15,765 nucleotides of DNA from positions 1 through 15,765 of the forward strand of contig MFQD01000035.1 of NCBI GenBank assembly GCA_001782975.1. Reading direction: 5' to 3'. Origin of the DNA: Candidatus Magasanikbacteria bacterium RIFCSPHIGHO2_02_FULL_50_9b (GTDB lineage Bacteria; Patescibacteriota; Patescibacteriia; Magasanikbacterales; 2-02-FULL-50-9b). Below the pieces are notes generated by a model. The model was not told the origin of the DNA and made no database searches. It saw nothing but the letters and a program-made list of their open reading frames with translations. Position numbers and translations under genes: made by a program. This document shows positions 5,416 to 11,900 of the stretch, piece after piece (within the stretch, counting starts at the first letter, position 1; each line of letters begins with the position of its first letter).

Positions 5416-6294
5416 ATGTATACACAGATTGAAGCAAATAAACGACGAACAACAGTATTGATGGTGTCGTTCTTTGCAATCATCATCGGGCTTGGATATG
5501 CACTCTCGTGGTATGCCGGCGCGCCACCAATCGGGACGATCAGCATCGCCGCAGCGATTTCCGTGGTCATGGCGCTTGTCAGCTATTACGGCGGAGACAA
5601 AATTGCGCTCATGAGTGCCGGTGCCGTTGAAGTGACCAAAACGGAAAACGCGTACCTCTATAACATGGTTGAAAATTTGTGCATTGCCGGAGGCGTCAAA
5701 AAAATTCCGCGTGTGTATGTGATTCAAGATCCATCGATCAATGCATTTGCAACTGGACGCGATCCGGATCATGCGTCAATCGCCGTCACCACCGGTGCAC
5801 TGAAACGACTTGAAAATGAAGAGCTTGAGGGTGTGCTCGCGCATGAATTATCACACATCACGAATTATGACATCCGTCTCATGACCGTTGTCATTGTGTT
5901 GGTTGGCGCAATTGCACTCATCGCCGACCTGTTCAGATTTGGTTTTCATTCGAGCGATAGTGAGGGATCAAAAGGTGGCGGCGCGCTTGCGATCATTGGT
6001 CTCGTGCTCATCATTTTATCGCCGATCATCGCCGAATTAATCAAACTTGCTGTGTCGCGACGGCGTGAATTCTTAGCTGATGCGTCGGGCGCGTTGCTCA
6101 CGCGTTTTCCCGAAGGCCTCGCACGCGCACTTGAAAAAATACGCGATCAAAACCAACCAATGGCTGGCGCGAATCACGCCACCGCGCATCTTTTTTTGGA
6201 CAATCCGTTTCGCAAACGAGGAGAGCAAATTTCTGGGTGGTTTTCAACGCATCCACCGATTGATGAACGAATTAAGGCACTCCGCACAATGTAA
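5416..6294 (+). CDS. htpX: HtpX-type membrane zinc metalloprotease
   Basis: 292 residues, typical of HtpX (M48 family). Membrane helices are at about 13-33, 42-58, 155-173 and 189-212. The catalytic zinc motif HELSH is at 143-147 (two His ligands, with Glu144 as general base), and the third ligand is Glu218 in RRREFLADASGALLT. The conserved FSTHPPIDERIKAL is near the C-terminus. HtpX cuts misfolded cytoplasmic-membrane proteins on the cytosolic side. All catalytic residues are present. It lies downstream of lemA, the usual partner. No clear promoter or Shine-Dalgarno is seen just upstream, so transcription may come through the palindrome from lemA. A hairpin element begins 2 nt after its stop. 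Confidence 0.96.
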   Translation: MYTQIEANKRRTTVLMVSFFAIIIGLGYALSWYAGAPPIGTISIAAAISVVMALVSYYGGDKIALMSAGAVEVTKTENAYLYNMVENLCIAGGVKKIPRVYVIQDPSINAFATGRDPDHASIAVTTGALKRLENEELEGVLAHELSHITNYDIRLMTVVIVLVGAIALIADLFRFGFHSSDSEGSKGGGALAIIGLVLIILSPIIAELIKLAVSRRREFLADASGALLTRFPEGLARALEKIRDQNQPMAGANHATAHLFLDNPFRKRGEQISGWFSTHPPIDERIKALRTM

Positions 6295-6296
6295 GA

Positions 6297-6367
6297 AGAA
6301 TTCTGGTGATTATTTTCTCTGGCACGAGTGGCCAGCAACGTGCTTCGAAAATAATCACCAGAATTCT
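6297..6367 (+). repeat. 3'-UTR hairpin element 1 (behind htpX)
   Basis: Perfect 21-bp outer arms (6297-6317 with 6347-6367). Inside: TCTG, inner stem GCACG (6322-6326), loop AGTGGCCAGCAA (6327-6338), CGTGC (6339-6343), TTC. It starts 2 nt after the htpX stop, in sense orientation. It shares its core with the elements at 6467-6531 and 7030-7107 but not its outer arms. No T-tract follows. Confidence 0.9.
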
Positions 6368-6392
6368 CACTGATCATCCTGCATCGATAATC

Positions 6393-6420
6393 CAAAAACA
6401 AAAAAACCATCAGCGGTTTT
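6393..6420 (-). terminator. Intrinsic terminator of the Ala/Lys-rich protein gene
   Basis: On the minus strand, AAAACC (6420-6415), loop GCTGAT and GGTTTT (6408-6403) are followed by a long T-rich tract (TTTGTTTTT). It lies about 120 nt beyond the gene stop, past hairpin element 2. The stem is AT-rich and weak, but the T-tract is strong. On the plus strand it could also act weakly for htpX. Confidence 0.6.
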
Positions 6421-6466
6421 CCTGCGAGCATTACCAATATAATAAAATTAACAATGATTTCATTGT

Positions 6467-6531
6467 GGACTGAATAGTAATTCTGTAGCGCGTTGCTGGC
6501 CCCTCGCGCGAGAAGAATTAATATTCAGTCC
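6467..6531 (-). repeat. 3'-UTR hairpin element 2 (behind the Ala/Lys-rich gene)
   Basis: Minus-strand sense: outer arm 6531-6514, TCTC, GCGCG, loop AGGGGCCAGCAA (6504-6493), CGCGC, TAC, outer arm 6484-6467. The arms pair at 17 of 18 positions. It starts 11 nt after the stop at 6543, in sense orientation. Confidence 0.9.
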
Positions 6532-6542
6532 GCGAGTGAAGA

Positions 6543-7019
6543 TTATTGTGTATTCTTCGCTGCCTCCAGTGCCTGCTTCAACCCCTCATTCGCCGCCTTC
6601 TTCGCCGCATCAAACGCAGTCTTCGCTGCCTTCACCCCATCTTTTGATTTCGTCTCTTTTGCTGCCTTGACTGCTGCGGTGTATTGCTTTTGCGCAACAG
6701 CGATTGCCTCACGATGCGCGGTGCGCGCCGTTTCCACTGCTGCTTTTTTTGCTTGTGCGGCTACTTTCTTCGCTTCGCGTGCTGCTTTCATTTCATCTTT
6801 TTTTAATTTTGCTTCATCCTTCTTTGCCTGTGCCGCCGCCTTCTTTTCATCTTTCTTTAACTGCACTTCTGCCTTTTTTTCAGTCTTCTTCGTCTGAACT
6901 TCAATTTTTTTATCCTGCATCTTCTGTTTGCCAGCCGCCTTCGGTGCTTGCGCAAATGCGCTGAATGGCAACAACAAAGCAGAACCTGCGACGAACAATG
7001 AAATAATTTTTTTGTGCAT
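6543..7019 (-). CDS. Secreted Ala/Lys-rich coiled-coil protein
   Basis: 158 residues. A clear signal peptide is present (MHKKIISLFVAGSALLLPFS then AFA, cut before QA, about residue 23). The mature part is almost only Ala, Lys, Glu, Gln and Asp, with heptad-like KKDEKKAAAQAKKDE repeats, so one long basic helix or coiled coil is expected in the envelope space. Composition bias makes family assignment unsafe, and no catalytic residues are visible. It could bind nucleic acid, wall polymers or membranes through its charge, but this is not shown. It lies downstream of thrS on the same strand, with a hairpin element between them (7030-7107) and another behind it. No Shine-Dalgarno is seen; ATG is preceded by TATT. 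Confidence 0.8.
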   Translation of the reverse strand: MHKKIISLFVAGSALLLPFSAFAQAPKAAGKQKMQDKKIEVQTKKTEKKAEVQLKKDEKKAAAQAKKDEAKLKKDEMKAAREAKKVAAQAKKAAVETARTAHREAIAVAQKQYTAAVKAAKETKSKDGVKAAKTAFDAAKKAANEGLKQALEAAKNTQ

Positions 7020-7029
7020 AATAAAAGTA

Positions 7030-7107
7030 TTAGGTGACTCTCCTCGTGCTTTCTGAAGCGCGTTGCTGGCCTCTCGCGCGAGAAGAAAGTACGAGGAGAG
7101 TCACTAA
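7030..7107 (-). repeat. 3'-UTR hairpin element 3 (behind thrS, before the Ala/Lys-rich gene)
   Basis: Minus-strand sense: outer arm 7107-7084, TCTC, GCGCG, loop AGAGGCCAGCAA (7074-7063), CGCGC (7062-7058), TTC, outer arm 7054-7030. The arms are complementary over 24 positions with one mismatch and one bulged base. It starts 10 nt after the thrS stop and ends 10 nt before the next ATG. Confidence 0.9.
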
Positions 7108-7111
7108 TTAA

Positions 7112-7117
7112 AGTATA
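7112..7117 (-). promoter_or_regulatory. Possible -10 element for the Ala/Lys-rich gene
   Basis: TATACT on the minus strand directly after the thrS stop, with only a poor -35 (TTTCAA) at 17 nt. If used, transcription would start at about 7105 and hairpin element 3 would form nearly the whole leader. Tentative. Confidence 0.3.
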
Positions 7118-8923
7118 TCATGCGCTCCGTTCCTTTGAAACCAGAACCAGCCACGCGATACATTCTTCAACACTCATGATTTTCATCTCCTTGCTCCCGC
7201 GCACGCGAATCTGCCACGGCTCGCCACCAACTTCTTTGTCTCCAAACACGACGGACAGCGGAATTTTCTCCGTTTCCGCACGGCGAACTTTTGCGCCAAT
7301 CGTCGCTGCATCCGCGTCAACGCTGACGCGCAACCCTACAGCCTTCAATTCGCGCGCAACAACCATCGCGGCATCGACATGTTTGTCAGAAACCGGCAAC
7401 AACTTCAACTGCACCGGCGCCAACCACAACGGAAATACTCCGGCATAATGTTCAATCAGCACGCTCATAAACCGCTCGATCGAACCCATAATTGCACAAT
7501 GGATCATCACGATCTGCTCCTTTTCGCCCTGTTCATTCACACAGGTCAATCCAAAATTACGCGGCTGATTAAAATCCAATTGAATGGTCGCGACCTGCCA
7601 AATTCGACCGATCGAATCTTTGGCCATGAAATCAATTTTTGGTCCGTAAAACGCAGCTTCGCCAATGCCGTCAATCCATTCAACACCCTTTGCGACCAAA
7701 ATTTCTTGCAACGCTGCTTCTGCACGATCCCAATCTTCCGGAGCGCCGAGATATTTTTCAGCAGCTGCAGGATCGCGGCGCGACAATCGGGGTGTCAACG
7801 CAAAACCAAACGTGCGATAAAAATCACTGATGATGTTCCAGACAATTTCCGCTTCCGCACGCACCTGCGACACGCGACAAAATACATGTGCATCATCTTG
7901 CGTGATCGATAACACGCGCGAAAGCCCTGACAGCTCACCTGATTGCTCGTCGCGATACACCATTGTTGTCTCCGCAAATCGCACGGGCAAGTCGCGATAC
8001 GAGCGCGGCTCGCTCGCAAAAATTTGCGCGTGGTGCGGACAGTTCATTGGCTTCATCGCAAACAAATGATCTTCACGCGTATGAATTTTGAACAAATCAT
8101 CCGCATACTTCGCCCAGTGACCAGACGTTTCATACAAATCTTTTTTTGCAATATGTGGAATGGTGACGCGCTCATAATCATGTGCTCGACGCAAACTCCA
8201 CACAAAATCGTTCAGAAGCTCGCGCATCACCGTCCCTTTCGGCGTCCAAAGCGGCAGCCCCGGACCAACCAAATCAGAAAACACAAACAATCCAAGCTCG
8301 CGACCCAATTTTCGGTGATCACGTTTTTCTGCCTCTTCCTGTTGCTTCAAAAACTCGTCGAGTTCACCTGGTGTCGCGAATGCCACGCCGTACACGCGCG
8401 TGAGTTGATCATTCTCTGCTTTGCCGCGCCAATACGCGCCCGCAAGCTTCGTTAATTTAAACGCGCCAATGTCAGCCGTCGTCGCGACGTGCGGCCCACG
8501 GCACAGATCAACAAAGTCACCAGTTTCATACACGGACGCCGTGGCACTGTCGGGATCAAAATCCTGCAGCTCTTCGTCTTTCAAATTTGTCGTGCCGCGC
8601 GATTTCAAATCAGACAGCAATTCAACTTTGTACTGCTGCCCGCGCGCACGAAAAAATTCAATTGCTTCGTCAATGGGCATTTCGCGGCGGACAAATGGCA
8701 ACGCGGATTTTTGCAGTGTACCCATTTTTTCTTCAATCGCAACAAAATCATCTGTCGTTAAAGGACGCGACGTTTTCATGTCATAATAAAAACCATTTTC
8801 AACAACTGGCCCAACACCAAATTGCGCGTCCGGATGCAGCTCGGCGACTGCGGCTGCCAGAAGGTGCGCTGTCGAATGGCGCATCGCGTCAAGCGGAGTA
8901 AAATCTTTCGGGTTCTTTGCCAT
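7118..8923 (-). CDS. thrS: Threonine-tRNA ligase, without TGS domain
   Basis: 601 residues against about 640 in the E. coli enzyme. The usual N-terminal TGS domain is absent: the editing domain starts almost at once, with HSTAH (His16, His20) and CRGPH (Cys141, His145), the residues that clear Ser-tRNA(Thr). The class II catalytic core follows (about 205-490): MNCPHH with zinc ligand Cys295, the FAETTMVYRDEQSGELSGL loop (317-334), TQDDAHVFC with His346, and IHCAIMGSIERFM. The anticodon-binding domain is at about 495-595. The enzyme attaches Thr to tRNA(Thr). The start cannot be extended because the upstream sequence is a terminator. It has its own promoter inside the end of the PP2C transcription unit. 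No Shine-Dalgarno; the start context is ATGTATGG, with the first ATG out of frame. Confidence 0.96.
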   Translation of the reverse strand: MAKNPKDFTPLDAMRHSTAHLLAAAVAELHPDAQFGVGPVVENGFYYDMKTSRPLTTDDFVAIEEKMGTLQKSALPFVRREMPIDEAIEFFRARGQQYKVELLSDLKSRGTTNLKDEELQDFDPDSATASVYETGDFVDLCRGPHVATTADIGAFKLTKLAGAYWRGKAENDQLTRVYGVAFATPGELDEFLKQQEEAEKRDHRKLGRELGLFVFSDLVGPGLPLWTPKGTVMRELLNDFVWSLRRAHDYERVTIPHIAKKDLYETSGHWAKYADDLFKIHTREDHLFAMKPMNCPHHAQIFASEPRSYRDLPVRFAETTMVYRDEQSGELSGLSRVLSITQDDAHVFCRVSQVRAEAEIVWNIISDFYRTFGFALTPRLSRRDPAAAEKYLGAPEDWDRAEAALQEILVAKGVEWIDGIGEAAFYGPKIDFMAKDSIGRIWQVATIQLDFNQPRNFGLTCVNEQGEKEQIVMIHCAIMGSIERFMSVLIEHYAGVFPLWLAPVQLKLLPVSDKHVDAAMVVARELKAVGLRVSVDADAATIGAKVRRAETEKIPLSVVFGDKEVGGEPWQIRVRGSKEMKIMSVEECIAWLVLVSKERSA

Positions 8924-8928
8924 ACATC

Positions 8929-8962
8929 AAAAAACAATAGCGTGGTTTAAGCCACGCTATTG
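8929..8962 (-). terminator. Intrinsic terminator of the DUF5663-PP2C operon, overlapping the thrS promoter
   Basis: Perfect 11-bp stem CAATAGCGTGG/CCACGCTATTG (8962-8952 with 8945-8935), loop CTTAAA, then six T residues (8934-8929), followed 5 nt later by the thrS ATG. The 5' arm contains most of the thrS -10 element. Confidence 0.9.
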
Positions 8963-8988
8963 TACGAGTTTTTGTGCTCTGTTGTCAA
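8959..8988 (-). promoter_or_regulatory. thrS promoter
   Basis: Minus strand: TTGACA (8988-8983), an 18-nt spacer, then TACAAT (8964-8959). The -35 lies at the end of the PP2C gene (stop 8994-8992) and the -10 overlaps the terminator 5' arm. The expected start is near 8952, so a thrS transcript would lack the 5' arm and could not fold the terminator. Confidence 0.8.
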
Positions 8989-8991
8989 AGA

Positions 8992-11900
8992 TTACGCCGC
9001 GCGCTCTGGGGCTTCCGGACCCTGCTGACGCTCCTGACGTCGTGGACGGCCCGTACGTCGTGGCCTGCGCGTTCTGTTTTGATCACGCTCTTCTGTTTCT
9101 GTTGGCCGCGGCTGTTGCTGCCGTGGCTGCTCGGCAATATCAAGGTCAACAACTAATCCAGTGATGTCATCAGGTTTTGCGCGATCTTCTGTCCCGACAC
9201 TGCGCTGATAGGCAGCTTCGATTAATGCACGCTGCGGATCTGGCTTCAATAATGCCTCGCTAATTTCATCGTCGCGCAAATTGTCTCCCACGCCGTCTGA
9301 TACCAATACCAACTTCTGTTTGCCAGACGGCACTCGATAAAACTTTATGTCTGGTATGTTGTCAACGTTATCGCGAGCGCCCAATGACTTTTCAACCACG
9401 TTCCGACGCGCATAAATCACAGCTGCTTCAGGGCTTAACGTGGCAGGATCCTTCACATTGCGAACTTCGCGCTCAATTGTTTCTGAAACCAATGGATAGT
9501 CACGAGTTAAATATTGCAGTGTTTTACCGTCATACAAATATGCGCGACTATCTCCTGCGTTTGCCACTGCAACATATGTTTCACCCATTTCGATAAAGGG
9601 AACAGAAATAACTGCTGTGGTGCCACCCTCTTTTTTGCTCTGTCCGTCAAAATGGCTTTTCAAATTCATCTGAACATACCCAAAGTTGGCGAGTAACGCA
9701 TTCTCAAGAACGTCTCGGCGCCCACTTTGTGCCGCTGAACGCAGATCTGTCGTTTGTTCCGAGAACAATTTCGCCGCAAGTTGCGCTGCTTCTTGACCAT
9801 TTGCCTCACCCCCAACGCCATCAAACACGCCGTACACGTGATTTGCATTGTCTATAAAGCTTGCGTCCTCATTCCGCTCCGGCGACCACTTTCCGCGACT
9901 CTCAACAACGCCTTGAATCGAAACAAAGGATGAATCTGTTCGCCGCGCCTTTTCTTTCTGAACTTTTTCAACCTCTGCAAGATCAAACTTTTGTGAAGAA
10001 CCACGCAGCGCCTTCACTGCCTTGTCAATTTCATCTTGCGACGGATTCACGAGCACAGTCGCGATCATTCGAATGCCAAAATCTCGAAGCGCTCGGTTGT
10101 CGACTTCATCAAGATTCCGAAAGAATAATTGCTTCACCTGCTCATCTGTTTTAATGCCCGAGTACGCCTTCTTCACCGCGTCAACAAACGCTGCGTCAAG
10201 CGCATACACGACCGGCGACACAAGCGTATCGCGCTTCTGCATGCGCGCAAGTCGATCAAACTCTTTCGCCACAAACTTATTAAAGGTGAAGTGTTCATCA
10301 AATGCAACTTTATTCACATAGACGCCTGCAATTCGCCGGTCTGTTTTTTCGGTCTGACGTTCAACTGGCGCTGGCTCCGATCCTCGTGACTGACCAGTGC
10401 GCGCCACATAATCACTCTCCCGTTCAATCGTTGCACCCAAGATGCCGAGCGCCGCAAAATCAGCGGCTACATTCATGCGCCACGCATCCATAAATTGTTC
10501 ACGCTCAACTTCTTTCAGATGCTCTCCATCAAAGTAGTTTTCCGAAACGACAAAATGCACTTTTTCCGGTCGCGGCTTGCTGACCAGTGCGCGCAATTCA
10601 GCATCATCCATCTGCGTTTTATACGGTTTCCCCGCTTCAATAACAAACGGCTGTTTCCAATTGGTCGGTTTTTTCTCTTCCGCAACCGACGCCTTGTTAA
10701 ACAACGCACGCAAATTTTGCTCACGCGCCGGCGTCATCAAACCACCTTCTTTCAACGCGTACATTCGAACCGCAACTGAAATCGGATCTGCACCCTCAAC
10801 GCGATGCTCGCCGTCCACACGCACCGGTTCAACTGGTGCTACTGGTTCTGGAAGCGGCGGTAATTGTGCAACTGGCCCAAATCCATCAGTGATGCGCCGC
10901 GCCTCGTCCGCATCTCGGCGAAGGGATTGCCGCGCAAGTGAACGAGGAGCCCGCGCTGACTGCACACTCTCGCCACGGCGCGACTGCTCCATCTCACGCC
11001 GTTCAAAATATGGCACTGGGAACGGAACAATCCACGGGATATCGTTATCAGGTTGCGGTTGCGGCTGCGGCGGCGCTGGTGGTGGCACAACCGGCGTTGG
11101 CGCTCCAGACACCGAGCGATGCTCTTCAAGATTGTAAAAATGCCGAACCGTGTCCGTGTTCCCGTGTGACATGTTCATGTATGCTGCTTTGTGCACCACC
11201 GAACCTGCGCCGTCGCCGTGGCGCACAGCCGTTGCAAGCGTGTGATAACCCGCGCCATCGCCAGCCGGCACAACGGCCTCAACGGTTGCTTTCAAATTTC
11301 CACTTTCGTCATACAGCACGTTATAGAGCTCATCACCCGGATGAACGTCAAGCTCACCTGCAGCGTTCACCGGCAACTCAAAACTCTCGCCTGACTTCCA
11401 ATAATTGTCGCCCACAAACACGCGAAGTCGAAAATTTTTCGCCGCATCCGCAAATTCTTTTTTGTACACCGCGCTCTCAATGTCAGCAAACTTATTGTCA
11501 ACAGAACCATCTGGATTTACTTTGCCCGCGACAGCTGTTTTAATCATTTCATTGAGCGACAGTGTCCGACTGTCTGCGGCGCCTTCCAATTTTAACATCA
11601 ATTCTTTCCCATCAGCACCAACCCAACGACCGCCGATGTGCTTCACCTGCCACGCGCTTCCGGCTGGTGGATGAAGCGGCTTCAAACTTTCAAATGTTGA
11701 CGTTCGTCCACCTAACTCATCGCTCATTTTAATTGACGCCACCCATTTCCCGCCAACTTTGTGCATCGGCGTTCCGTTTCCATGCCAATCCAAACGATGT
11801 GCCTTGCCTTGACCATAGTGCTCGCGCAAAAAAGCGGCGAGACCTGCTTTGTCGAGATGCTGCGTGCTTGGATGCATTCCTTGTTTCACATTCCACCCAT

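Noticed and set aside
6493..6897. Plus-strand open frame rich in Ala, Phe and Ser
   Set aside because: It is the complement of the Ala/Lys-rich coding repeat, and it starts inside hairpin element 2.
6297..7107. CRISPR array or integron attC array made by the three hairpins
   Set aside because: Copies are unevenly spaced, lie on both strands, are separated by a gene, and are conserved in the centre rather than at the ends as in attC; no cas or integrase gene is present.
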